Assembly (NCBI GenBank): GCA_963971575.1
Contig: OZ020618.1
Span: 1,614,501 to 1,678,500, forward strand
DNA: 64,000 nt
Source: Liopterus haemorrhoidalis
Lineage: Eukaryota > Arthropoda > Insecta > Coleoptera > Dytiscidae
Direction: 5' to 3'
Shown: positions 43,946-54,647 of the stretch, piece by piece
Layout of the letters: each line of letters starts with the position of its first letter
Position numbering within the stretch: the stretch's first letter is position 1
Notes under the pieces: generated by a model
Seen by the model: only the letters and a program-made list of their open reading frames with translations
Databases searched by the model: none
What the model was told of the DNA's origin: nothing
Made by a program: the position numbers and the translations under genes

Positions 43946-44120
43946 TGGCTCCTTAACTGTTTATTAGGGGAAGGATTTTTCACGGCACATCAAATAAAAT
44001 TCAAAAAATATTTAAATCAAACTTGGTTCATTACTACAAGAAAAAATAAGTATTTAACCAGTATTAAGGGGAGGAATGCAGTGGGTTTTGCAGCCCGACA
44101 GCCCTCCTTGGGTGCGCCAC
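43946..44120. mobile_element. hAT-like terminal fragments
   Basis: CAGTGGCTCCTTAACTG at 43946 and GGGTGCGCCACTG at 44110 look like hAT ends facing each other. The flanking 8-mers do not match, so they may belong to different elements. Confidence 0.4.
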
Positions 44121-44316
44121 TGGCAGGAAGTGATTTGGGATTTGTTTTTATAATTTTGATAATAAAAGATTGATTATTGCTTGAATTTAGATTCTGACGT
44201 AAATGCATTAAAAACATGGATTATTGTTCATGAAAACATAAAAAAGTTATATTTAAGCTAATAATTTTATACTGTTTGAAAACCAGTTCGGTTTCTCACG
44301 TGTTTCTGTTAACTGT

Positions 44317-45326
44317 TCAACTCAGGCTAGATATTGTATAATTTAACAGCAAAATAATTTGAGCAATTTCTGGATTTAGACGCAAAAATTTACCCCGGAT
44401 ATTATTTTTACTGCGAGTGTTATGATCATGTGTCTCACCAAAAGTACTGAAATTGCTTAAATTTTTGCGTATAAACAATAAACAATGATAAATAAATAAC
44501 GAAGGTAAAGTCATTATTTTGAGTTTCACAAAAATTCTCGACAATCGGCTCTGAAAGGGGCACCGGCAATTATTCTTACAACTTTTCGTTGTAATGCAAA
44601 AATTCTGTTTGCTGCAGGTGAATGTCCCCAGATTATTAAACCATAGGACTGAAAGAGGGAAAAATAGGCTTTTAATACAACATCTGAGCTGACTTCATGC
44701 TTCAGATTCCTTATTAGATACACAGTTGAGCGTAGTTTGCGGCTAAGTATATCCACGTGTTGATCCTAACGAAGATGAGGGTCAACGTGGATACCAAGAA
44801 ATTTTATGGATGGGGGATTGGCAATATCATGTTTTCTGGTGCTCAGCAGTAAAACTTCCGTTTTTTCTTTATTTAAACTTAACTTATTACAGGCAAACCA
44901 AGAGTTTACACTGATCACCAGAGAGACATTTTCCTTAAAAAGAGAATCTAAATCATTTTTACAATCTTATAATGTTGTATCGTCAGCGTAGAGAATTGTT
45001 TTGGCGTTTGTAGAGAGAGGCATGTCATTTACAAATATTAGGAACAGCGGTCCGAGAACTAAACCTTGAGGCACTCCAAAATGCAAAGGAAGATACTGGG
45101 AAGTGCTAATGTTAAATTGGGTAAACTGTTAGATAAATATGATTTAAGCAAGGCACGGCTCATGTAGAAACCATAAAAAGACAGTTTGCTTAATAAAATA
45201 TCGTGAGATATACAGTCGAAAGCCTTGCTTAAATCAAGAAAAATGCTGAGGCAGTATTTCCCAGATTCCAACGCATCCGAGACATACGCGACAAAATCCA
45301 TAACTGCATCTATGGTACTCCTGTTA
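44317..45326 (-). pseudogene. LINE L1-family (jockey-like), 3' part
   Basis: Minus-strand reading: STIDAVMDFVAYVSDALESG, KYCLSIFLDLSKAFDCISHD (the RT FLDLSKAFD motif), then frameshifted [10 protein letters not shown], a lightly broken catalytic motif, SLNKEKTEVLLLSTRKHD, KFLGIHVDPHLRWDQHVDIL, KLRSTVYLIRNLKHEVSSDV and the C-terminus. Several frameshifts and stops. The 5' part is separated by the Tc1-like insertion and resumes at 46507. Confidence 0.85.
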
Positions 45327-45328
45327 TA

Positions 45329-46504
45329 GTCGGATTGCTGATAGGTGACTGTTCGTTGCTACAAGTATATACAATACTATATACTTTCTCTGTCTATATC
45401 ATTATAATTATTTGCATACCCATAGTAACGTATAGTGACGCAAGTTGACAACCAACCTTCCAAAGTATTTTAATAAAAAACAAAGCATTAGAAAGAAACG
45501 GAATTATTCGTAGATATCTTTGCTAATTGGAACACGAAAATAAATTCACAGCAGTACTCAAACAAACAAAATTATTAATTTTAAGGTAATAATTATAAAC
45601 AAGGAAAAACTTATACGTAAATTTTGGATTATAATTTGTTGTTTATTTAAATTAAATTTTTATGTTTCCCCTAAGTACAAAGTAATAAAATATTAAGTAA
45701 AAATATATTTATTCATATAATATATTGCTACAAGTTGTATTTAAATGTTTATTTTTATTTTAAAACAATTAGTCACTGTAATGTATAATATCGTCGTCAT
45801 CTGAACTATCGCTGTCATTTCTTGTATTTATTATTATTGGATTAATATCATCAACAATCCTTTCCCTTTCCCACCATTCATTTATTAAATTTTCGATTTT
45901 TTTAACAGATTTAGCCCAAGTTTCACAACTAATTTGATCACAGGCTACTACACTACTACATTTTCAAAACTTTGTTATCATTATATCCGTTTTGACCAAT
46001 ATGTCTATTATAATAATTTTTTGTTATACCCCAAATTAGTTCAATGGGGTTAAACTGGCAGTGATAAGGAGGTAATCTTAGTACTTCATGACCATACGTT
46101 TGTGCCAATGTATCAATAAAATAAACTGGTTCAGATTTTAATTTCCTTCGTTTTCTCGTGATTTTGTTAGTGAGAAGTTCAGATTTATTACATTTTATAA
46201 TTCTACGAATTGTTGATTCCGAAATCTTTAAGGCAGCTGCTACTCTTTGACGGACACAAGATAGAGAAATAAGTGGCTCATTGTTCTCTTTTTCGGAACT
46301 AAAATATTCCAGCAGATTTAAAATTAAAGTTTGTGAATTTAATAATTGGCCGCAAGATCTATTAATTAATATTATTAACAGACACTGACAGCTAAGACAA
46401 ATAACAAAAAACATTTTTAAAATCGCTGAAAAATGGTAACTAGATTATTATATGATTGCAATTCTTGATACATACATGGAACAGTCACCTATCAGCAATC
46501 CGAC
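45329..46504 (-). mobile_element. Tc1-like element with perfect 26-bp TIRs, inserted in a LINE
   Basis: The ends are GTCGGATTGCTGATAGGTGA CTGTTC and its exact inverse, flanked by TA at 45327-45328 and 46505-46506. A 152-codon ORF (46414-45956) joins an N-terminal helix-turn-helix part (SLSCVRQRVAAALKISESTI RRIIK) to a C-terminal catalytic end (GHEVLRLPPYHCQFNPIELI W). The middle with the first catalytic Asp residues is deleted; the Glu of NPIE is the third acidic residue. The identical TIRs suggest recent movement by a full-length relative. Confidence 0.88.
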
Positions 46505-46506
46505 TA

Positions 46507-46560
46507 TACTCCTAAAATCATACTGACTGTCGGAGAATAAATGATTGCTTTATAAATAAG
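46507..46560 (-). pseudogene. LINE L1-family, short 5' remainder
   Basis: Minus-strand HLFSDSQYDFRS continues, after removing the Tc1-like element and one TA, as NRSTIDAVMDFVAY. This restores the RT motif QxxFRSxRSTxDA, proving one LINE split by the insertion. Confidence 0.8.
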
Positions 46561-47130
46561 ATTACATCCTTTTTGTAATGCTTAATTATTTTCTGTTTTG
46601 TTTTATGCTTCTCAAACGAAACATGCATATGTAATCGGCATGTTAAATCTCGTGAACTCTATAGTCAGTTCTATAATTTTTATTTGCGTACGTTTCCCGG
46701 TAACCTTTTGCGTATTCCTAAGCGAGATGTCCGCAACAGCTGCATCCATCTCGGTGCTTTATTGACTCTTCCACATAATTTCTCTTACGTCACCCATCTC
46801 AATTTAGACAATAACAAACGCCAACAAGAGATCTTTGTTTCATATTATTCGCAAATACAGACACTACGTTATTAAAGGCAATTTCGTGCTTGGCTCAACT
46901 GACGACATGAAATTGCATGCTATACTATCAAAAAACTGGCGCTTCTTCAATTATTATTTGGAACAGAATTATTCAAATATAGCCTTGATACGATTCAATA
47001 TATAATATTTATAGATAATACAACCAAAACAATGTTAAACCAATTGATTGACTCAATTAAAACAGTTACGTAAAGCGAATCCAGTCATAAAAATTCGCAT
47101 TTAAATGGTATGATACCTTTACCCAGAGCC
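46561..47130. other. No recognisable gene
   Basis: Intron DNA; an open frame at 46684-46875 has no content I recognise. Confidence 0.45.
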
Positions 47131-47132
47131 GG

Positions 47133-47400
47133 CGCTGACGGGCATGCGGGCGCCACTGCGAAGGGGGCGCTGACGTGAGATTCGAAAGGGCGCTAAATGA
47201 TCAAATGAATATAAAAGTAAGGTAGTGTAAATGTAATTTTAGAAGTGAGGACCATTTTTTTTTAGGTTTTCACTTGAAATTTTAAAGTAAAGGCCGCTTT
47301 TTTTGTTAGATCTTGAAATTTAGGAGTGAGGACCTTTTTTTTAAGTCTTCACTTGAAATTTAGAAGTTAGAAGACCTTTTTTTGTTAGAAGAACACGAGA
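47133..47400. mobile_element. Degenerate minisatellite-bearing hAT-like fragment
   Basis: The start is GAGCCGGCGCTGACGGGCAT and GGGCGCCACTGCGAAGGGGG, followed by three or four diverged 40-bp units (AAGTGAGGACC, TTTTTTAGGTTTTCACTTGA AATTT). It lacks a clear right end. Confidence 0.6.
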
Positions 47401-47975
47401 AAGCTAACCATTACACCATGAAAGCATGTTGGTTTACTTTGTTACATAAGTTGTTAAATATTTTACATGGTCAAGCAAAAAACACAAGAAATGCGTTGTT
47501 TTGCGAATATATAATCTGATAAAAAATTCCTGTTGTACTATTCCGGTTCACACAAATGTACATTACTTAGAATTTTTTCAGATTTTTAGTTTAAACCATC
47601 TGGGCTACAGGGTGTGGGACAAAAATCTTTTTGCACAATTTTGGCAAAAATCGCGTCTAAATAATTTATTTTGCAAAAAAAAAAATTGATCGTTAATCCA
47701 CGTACTAAGGGCTTTCATTTGATACCCTACTCAGAATTTTAAAAAAATATTTTTTTTTCTCGATGAGCACATATTTGTTTATATTTTAGTGGGATATGTT
47801 TTTTAGATGTCTTTGTATTTTTCCTATGTGCGGGTCAAGCGAGTTGTATAAGCATGCCAAATTTCAACTCACTAAGTTTAGCCGTTTGGCTACAATTTTT
47901 ACCGAACAGACAGACAGACAGACGACAAAAAGACGGTATAAGGGTTTTTTGGTCATACCTACAAAACCCTAAAAA
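47400..47975 (-). mobile_element. Family T2 repeat (minus strand)
   Basis: Ordered words on the minus strand: GTAGGTATGACC, GTCTGTCTGTCTG, GCCAAACGGCTAAAC, TGCTTATACAACTCGCTTGA, CCCACACCCTGTAGCCCAGA, and a tRNA-like end near 47405 (ATGGTGTAATGGTTAGCTT). The body matches 32370-32870 and 56440-57080. Confidence 0.7.
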
Positions 47976-48048
47976 TATAATGTTTAGTGAGTCACTGATT
48001 ATAATTTAATTTTGATAAAATTTGTCTTCTGTCTCCCGCAATAGAAGC

Positions 48049-48595
48049 ATTGCTATAAAAGCAATACCTAACCATTTTTATTTCACACATTTTTTGATGA
48101 AACGAAAATGTTTTCGAAATTTTTTCTATGTATCTATTTTTTCATACTTATATGTAACGTTTCTATGGTCATGATAAATAATATCTCTGTTAGCAAATAT
48201 TAGGCCAAGTTATTTCTATTCTGCTGCTAGAATGTATTTTATGCAAGTACTTTGTGATGGCGGTCGATCCTGTGGTGGCCACAGCTGATTTTTTTACGCA
48301 CGTACGGTGAATTTTGAGTTTTCATATATCTATTTTTTTATGGTCGGAACTCTGTATACGAACAAAAAATAGTTGTTATACGTATTTATTAATTTCAGAG
48401 TTGACTTCGATAAATTCAGACGTAATTAATGAATTAACTAAAACTTTTTTTGCTGCTTTTAACTTTACAAACAAAAAATTACTTATTGACAAAAGTAGTC
48501 CTTAACCTGAACCTTAAAATCAATTCAAAAATCATTATTTAATATTTAAACCCTCAAAATACAATTTAATATTTATTACTGTACTTAGGTTTTAA
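48049..48595 (+). repeat. T1-associated repeat, copy A (holds empty sites)
   Basis: Matches 58397-59596 apart from two insertions there. It contains the T1 end (GGTGGCCACAGCTGATTTTT), GTTATACGTATTTATTAATT, and a short open segment (48399-48505) encoding LTSINSDVINELTKTFFAAF, NKKLLIDKSSP and a stop, preceded by an acceptor-like TTAATTTCAG. ATGTAACGTTT (48152-48162) and GTTATACG (48375-48382) are the uninterrupted target sites of the SINE and hAT MITE in copy B. Confidence 0.8.
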
Positions 48596-49140
48596 ATAAG
48601 TGCAGCCATTCTTTAGTTTTGAGGGAACACACATACATTTATACAAACATAAACACAAACGATTTAAGGTAGTATTCATTCGGTTAGCTATTATATAATT
48701 TTTATTTAATCAAAATCTAATGTTTTCAATCGTATTCAGTATTTTGTAAACATATCGTAGTTCTGTTTACTAGAGGTTCGGTTGTGACAGTCCAAAACTT
48801 TGGCACTAAATCTGTTGTTTCTAAATTTAGTGTGTTTTCATATTAACGTCTGTTTGCCATTCGTCCACTACAAACTTATTCACATCTGTATTGTTACGAC
48901 TCAAAGACTAACTATCCATGAAAATGGTACATAATTACGGAAACTCATAAAATTTTACGATAAATAATTAATATTTATAGTCAAAATTATTTGGAGAAAA
49001 TATTAGCAGATTTCAGAAAATTTTCATTGATTGAAAAAATATGATGTTAAGAATCTGATTACTGACGATCACTGTTTAAGTGAGAAAATTTAGACGTTTG
49101 CGATTAGATGATGCTTCTTTGAACAATTGCTAGGATATAT
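48596..49140. other. No recognisable gene
   Basis: AT-rich NOS1AP intron DNA without identifiable features. Confidence 0.5.
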
Positions 49141-49149
49141 ATGCACTGT

Positions 49150-49640
49150 TTATGCAGCCTTATCGGAATTATATTGGATGGTAAACAAAGCATCAATTGT
49201 CTCAATGTCCAAGTGATTTTTTTGATCGTCGCATGCTTGATTCATTAATGAGAACATTCTTTCGACTTTTGATAATGTTCCAGGCAAACAAAATGCAAAT
49301 TCTACAATCTTCTCCATATTTACCAAACGTGTCAATTGTTCACGATATATATTGTGTCCTAGATCTCCTCGCTGGAGCATAGGGCCTTTACAAACTCGCA
49401 CCATCGGGGTCTGTGAAGAGCAAGCCTTTTCACCTGGCGCCAGGTAGTTCCGTGAGCATCAAGTTCTTTGTATATTGTTCTCCTCCATGTGGATACAGGA
49501 CGGCCGCGAATTGTTCACGATAGTGGACAAAAATACATTTCCAAATTTCTTCGATTATCAGTTTATCTGCAGTCCAAGATGGTAGTTTCTCCTTTGCGAA
49601 TGACTTCATAATTCATCGAAGAGAATGTCGCGATCGATTA
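49150..49640 (-). pseudogene. hAT transposase C-terminal relic
   Basis: Minus-strand frame 49404-49150 reads REQLTRLVNMEKIVEFAFCL PGTLSKVERMFSLMN, ending HLDIETIDALFTIQYNSDKA A. This matches the hAT C-terminal dimerisation region (..LPGTSA.VERVFSLMN..W...R). Upstream sequence to about 49640 reads in broken frames (HYREQFAAVLYPHGGEQYTK). No termini identified. Confidence 0.6.
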
Positions 49641-49684
49641 AACTAGTCAACAACCATTTTGGTTCTGGAAATGCATTATGCTTT

Positions 49685-51393
49685 TCTAACTAATTAGCGG
49701 GTGCTGATTTCGAATCTAACTTTAGTTTTTGCCCATCACGTACAGTTTTTTTTTTTCTGCAGTTTGATTTTTACATTTTACTATATATTTTAATATATTT
49801 ACTATATCAGTACATTTAATGTAATGCATACAATATGTTGACTGCCTACTATACTATAACATATACATCAAACGTAGCTTACCTCCCAAAAAGCCAGATA
49901 TAAGAAGGTATCATACAAGGTGTCTCAAAAGAAATTTTATATTTAGTGGATCGATTAAAAAAAAAGTAAGCCGTATATAGAAAAAATGTTTATTAATTAT
50001 TAAAATACAATTTTTGGGGATTTATTTCTTAAAAATAATATCGTCTAAATGTAGACCCTCGCGTTCTCGGCACTCATTTAATCGAACAGTAAAATTACTT
50101 ATTACGACTCGGCAGGTGGACTCAGGGATGGCTGCCATTTTGTGACGGATATTTTCTTTCAAATGCGCCAGTGAAGTCGGTTTATTGGCGTAAACTTTAG
50201 ATTTAAGATAACCCCATAGGAAAAAGTCCATAGGGGTTAAATCTGGACTGCGTGGAGGCCAATTTATGTCACCTCTCCGGGAGATCAATTTGCCTGAGAA
50301 AATTTCACGAACACGTGGCATAGACATATTGGACGTGTGTGAAGTTGCTCCGTCCTGTTGGAACCATGTTCTTTGGTTATAGCCAGGAAAGTTTTGCAGT
50401 TCAGGTACCAAGAAGTTGTCTAACATCTCCACATAACGCTCTGAATTCACTGTAACTGCACGCCCCCTTTCGTCTTCAAAAAAGTAAGGGCCGATAATTC
50501 CTCGCGCCGACATCGCAGCCCATACGGTCACTTTAGGCGAATGTAGGGGTTTCTGATGTTTGCGTTTCGGATTCGTTGCACTCCAGTAGCGGCAGTTTTG
50601 CTTATTTACGTGGCCATTAAGATGAAAATGAGCTTCATCCGAAAACAAAAAGTTGGTAAACGTTGAAAATCGCTCAATCAACTGATTTACGAAATTAAGC
50701 CTCTGACTGGCATCTTGGGGCTTTAATTCTTGCAGCAATTGAATTTAGTAGGGGTGCAGCTTTAGGTCTTTGTGCATAATGCGATGTAATGATGATCTAT
50801 GCACATTTAAAGCACTTGCGCGCTTCAGAATTGGAAGGTTCGGGTCGTCACGAACAGACTGATTAACATTCTCCACGTTTTCTACCGTTCTTGATGACCT
50901 AGGTCGCCCGGATTTTGATTTATCCAGCGTTGTACCAGTCTCTTCAAACTTTTTAACCCAATGTCGAATGAGAGGAATGCTTGGCGCATCATTTAAGTGG
51001 CGAAAACCTCGAATACTGCAGAATTTTCTACGCGCTACAGTCGCCGAATCACCGTTTTTGTAAAACTCTCGCACGCACGGTCTGCTCCCGAGAAACACTC
51101 CATAGCGACTGAATTCCCAAGAGCCAGGCTACCGATTGACATAACCCCCGCGCCCCTCGGATACGTTACGTTCATGCAGTAAGCTAAATAAATATAAAAT
51201 TTCTTTTGAGACACCTTTATAACCAGTCTATGTTGTATGTTATGCATTATGTACGGCGGCGTGGTTCTCGTAAACTTTATGTGGTAGAGCAAAACTAATA
51301 TCACACCCAAAATCAGCACATACGAATTATCTAAGATCACACACATTCATCACAGAACCATGAAACTTTTTTTATTTTGTTGACCAGTGTTAT
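49685..51393 (+). mobile_element. Element X copy 3, decayed, split by a DD41D transposon
   Basis: The left part has GGGTGCTGATTTCGAATC and TTTGCCCATCACGTA, as just inside the left end of copies 1 and 2. The right end is GTTGACCAGTG at 51383-51393. The protein-coding part is gone, and 49916-51217 is occupied by another element. Confidence 0.5.
49916..51217 (-). mobile_element. Tc1/mariner DD41D-type element, one nonsense codon
   Basis: The ends AAGGTGTCTCAAAAGAAATT are inverted repeats of about 29 bp flanked by TA. The transposase reads on the minus strand from 51098 to 50022 with a single in-frame TAA at 50742-50744 (HPY*IQLLQELKP). It has an N-terminal helix-turn-helix part (REFYKNGDSATVARRKFCSI), a GRPRSSRT linker, and catalytic motifs FLFSDEAHFHLNG, WFQQDGATSHTS and PPRSPDLTPMDFFLWG. 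By my count 41 residues separate the second and third Asp. The N-terminal Met is unclear: an ATG at 51104 is in another frame, so the start may be shifted. Otherwise the ORF is intact to IIFKK. Confidence 0.88.
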
Positions 51394-52070
51394 TGAATGA
51401 ATTTTTTCACCATATTTTTCACCTGTGTAATCAAATGACGAATCGAGTAAAATTTCAAAAAATCCGGACAAATACTGTGTTCATTTTCTGATTTGTGAAC
51501 AAGTTCTTGGCGAAAATGAGAGCTTAATAGATAGACCACCCCCTATTATAACTGACTAATTTAAAATATGCAATTTAAGGTGGACAAATAAACTATATCT
51601 TTAGGTATGTTGGAATTCACATTAAATTTAAAATTAATTCAAAAATTTTTGGCTTAATGGTTTGTTTTTCAAGGAATAATTTCCTAGGTCAACTAAGATG
51701 TTTCATTATAATTTAACTTGCAAAAGGTATCGAAAGTAAAACAGCGTTCAAATCTCTTAAATTAATCGACTAGGTAAATTTTGGTATTTACTTAAATAAA
51801 ACTTACTAATCAGTTTTGTGTAAAAAAAAAAGTTTATTAGATTTAAAAGCCAGAATTAGAGCAGAGGTAGGAAGAATTACATCGAAAGTGTACCAGGCAA
51901 CTTTTGTCCAAAATATTATTTTCTATATTCAATAATAAAAAGAAAATTATGTTGACTGTCTCAACTCAATCTCGATCATGGACAATTGTCTTAATAACAA
52001 TAACATAGAGTGAGATAGAATGCTACAAAATATCACATGTGTTACAGACAACCGAAGATAACCGAAGACT
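51394..52070. other. No recognisable gene
   Basis: AT-rich DNA; a CAGCGTTCAAATCTCTTAAA word at 51740 belongs to the TGCGTTCAGAGCT MITE family. Confidence 0.45.
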
Positions 52071-52119
52071 GCGTTGTCAGAATACAATCGCGTGTTTCTC
52101 CGAAAGTAACCGAAGATTT

Positions 52120-52316
52120 AACGCGGATATTGCGGATAAGCGGATATGACAGTTTATCCGCATCCGCATGGTTTAAACGTTAATTTATCCGCATCCGCAG
52201 AAATGTTGCGGATAACCGCGGATAATCCGCGAATACCCGCGGATAATCCGCGAATACCCGCGGATAATCTACGAATACCCGCGGATAATCCACGAATACC
52301 CGCGGATTTGCAGGGC
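52120..52316. repeat. CCGCGG-rich ~21-bp tandem repeat near the NOS1AP donor
   Basis: The unit CGCGAATACCCGCGGATAAT C is repeated about five times from 52203, preceded by looser GCGGATAA/CCGCATCC words. It ends 34 bases downstream of the first-exon donor. CpG-rich and self-complementary. TTGCAGGGCTC at its edge could be a hAT end. Confidence 0.8.
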
Positions 52317-52350
52317 TCAACTTATTTAATAGTAAATTAGTAGTGCTTAC

Positions 52351-53027
52351 CTCCAGATCGAAATCTAAATCTTCAAAACTAGCTGATTTATGCACTGTTT
52401 CATTATTATAACTAATACTTCTCATCATTTGTGGTGTAAAAGGAGCTTTAATATTTTTTCTTGGTAAAATATCGGTTCCATGTTTAGAATAACCGGTTAT
52501 TTCCGGTTCACGAAAGGATAATTTCTTTCTAGGTCTATCTAAATTGAACGCAACTGTATTTTTGTGTTCTGCTCCTGGATTGGCCCCACAAACTGTTGCT
52601 GGACGATCTCGAGTTATTGCTGCTTCTTCCGGTATGTTTAAAAGAACTGGATATGATCCAACAGATAATTGTTTTTGGAGAGAAGTAGGTCTTCCATTTT
52701 CCAAACTCCTTGGAGGATGGGATATTGTTTGTCTTTTTTCCTTTATATCCTTTGGTTTTGATTTTAAAAAATAATCTAATGTGGTTTGGGTTTTTGATTT
52801 TTTTGGTACAACATCATTGGGTTGATGATTGGTTTTTGGTCTAAAACTATCACTAAAAATAGTCAATTTACTCCAAATTGCATTTTCTGAAATTTTTGAC
52901 TTTTCTGTTTTTTTAGGTGAAGATGGTTGCTCTAATTCGGGCAAATCAAGACTTGAATGCTTTGTTTTAGTCATGGCTTCTTTTTTACCCTTTGACATTT
53001 TTAAAAACAAATTTTCATTGTGTTTTT
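52351..53027 (-). CDS. NOS1AP: NOS1AP alternative first coding exon (216 codons)
   Basis: This exon encodes 216 residues from the ATG at 52998 (MSKGKKEAMTK...) and ends at a good donor, CTGGAG|GTAAGC, in phase 0. The next exon down (43798) starts in phase 0, so the two join cleanly as ...DFDLE|SQAMRVVRTV. The segment is Lys/Ser/Pro-rich and looks disordered. It holds QTTLDYF near residue 60 and no PTB core. I chose the ATG at 52998 because the preceding codons (TTG TTT TTA AAA) run back to a stop in the inferred leader. Bases 52999-53027 are 5' UTR. Known NOS1AP proteins begin with a PTB domain, so this is best read as an alternative start giving a form with only the last PTB helix. It could instead be an internal exon if a weak acceptor is used. 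Confidence 0.6.
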
Positions 53028-53189
53028 CTTAACCATATTCCAAAAAGAAAATAGTTAATTGATAATAAAACCACATCAGACAGTTTATTTTGCCTTTTAA
53101 CACTTTTTATTAAATAATAAACACATAAATTTTCATTAAACCATATTTAAAAAATTTTAAACTTGTTTATCCATCAAAATTTAGCACAT

Positions 53190-53965
53190 TAAAAATGTCT
53201 CAAAACGTGCTTCTCCATTAAATTCTTACACAATCCCGTGATGTATCAAAACACATTTAAAAATTTAATCCATCAAAATTTTGCACAAAATTGGGCTAAA
53301 ATATGCCCAAAAACATTTTCCTCCATCAAATTTTTATTGAACACAATATTATTATACCCGAAAAGTTATTAATATCATTTTTAAAACTCAAAACGTGCTT
53401 ATCTCTCAAAATTGCGACCCTTATTGAGTTAAAAATTGTCTTAAAACGTCCCTATCCATCCAATTTTTAAACACGATTTTATTAAGTTTTAATAATTAAT
53501 AACCACATTTTTTAACTCGTCGTTATCTATCAAAATTTGTAAAATTTTGGTGAAAATTGTCTCAAAACGTGCGTCTCCATCAAATTTTTGCTCAACACAA
53601 GGTTTTTTGTATCCGGAAAATTATCATCCGGGTTAAAAAAAATCAAAAACAAAATTTTGAACTTATCAGAAATTTGTTTTTTATCAAATTAATACTTTAG
53701 ATAATTATTATTATATCCGAAAAATTTTAGGCACATTTCAAAAATTCAAAACGTGTATATTCATTATAATTTTGTATCAAATTGTTTAAAAATTGTCTCA
53801 AAACGTGCTTTTCTGTTGTTTTTTTATATGATACTTTATAAAATATTTTTGAAAAATTGTTAAACCAATTTTTTTCAAAATTTTTAATTTGTTTAGTCGT
53901 TAAAACCAATTAAATTTGATTCTGATTAAATTTGAACAGTCCCAAAACGTGCTTCTCTATTAAAT
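53190..53965. repeat. Degenerate repeat with AAAACGTGC core in NOS1AP intron 1
   Basis: The phrase CTCAAAACGTGCTTCTCCAT, often followed by CAAATTTTT, recurs at about 53202, 53388, 53562, 53745, 53792 and 53940, with weaker copies at 53308 and 53444. Spacing is irregular (47-190 bp). Each strong copy carries ACGTG, the core of bHLH-PAS binding sites. Confidence 0.75.
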
Positions 53966-54170
53966 TCTTGTTCTGTAACACAATTTTTTAATAATATTTT
54001 GTAAACATTTTTTAGGCACTATTTTTTTTGTGAAATCTCCAATTTTCATTCAAAAGTTAGTATTAATCCACTAAATTTAATTTTTCTTTAAATCCATCTT
54101 TAATCCACACTTAATATTTTGTTTATTTTTCTTTTTATTTCCACTTAATCACTTTTCCACAATTACTCAC

Positions 54171-54330
54171 GTGTTTATCAATTTTGCACTATGTTTAAAA
54201 TCGGTGCAATACCCGACTTGAAAATTCGTTAGCGCGATTGGACGAAGCACTGCATTAGAACTGCGAATGGACGCCGACGGACATAAGCGTCGGGACGGCC
54301 GTCACCGTCTAACCTAACATGTGGCGCCAA
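54171..54330 (-). promoter_or_regulatory. NOS1AP: Candidate NOS1AP promoter and 5' untranslated exon
   Basis: This short stretch is much richer in CpG than its surroundings (GGACGCCGACGGAC and GGGACGGCCGTCACC on the plus strand). On the minus strand it ends in a strong donor, CAC|GTGAGTAAT, at 54171. Spliced to the acceptor TTAAG at 53028-53029, it would form a 5' leader. That leader carries an in-frame TAA just upstream of the junction, plus a five-codon upstream ORF (ATG AAA ATT TGT TTT TAA) before the main ATG at 52998. The transcription start is not visible; I infer it lies near 54290. No TATA box is obvious. The role as a promoter is inference from composition, the donor and position. 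Confidence 0.4.
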
Positions 54331-54647
54331 CTACGTGTGAAATAAGAACTAAATTAAATGCTTTATTAAATATGTTATGTGTGAAGGAATTTTTAATATA
54401 ACATCTTAGACGGAGACAAATAAGTTTATCGGGTAACGATGGGCCACTTACGGATGTATCTTAGTTTTGCCGGGATCAGTTGGAAGACGAAACTCTTTTT
54501 AATTATCAAATAAAACGTATTTTCAGGGAAATTACAATATTAATAAACACATTTTTCTTGTGAATATGAGCACCCGACAGAATAAGTTTTGTCCCCCTAA
54601 GAAAATTTTTTAACTTTCCAAGTTCCCACCCACGAATACAAACATTG

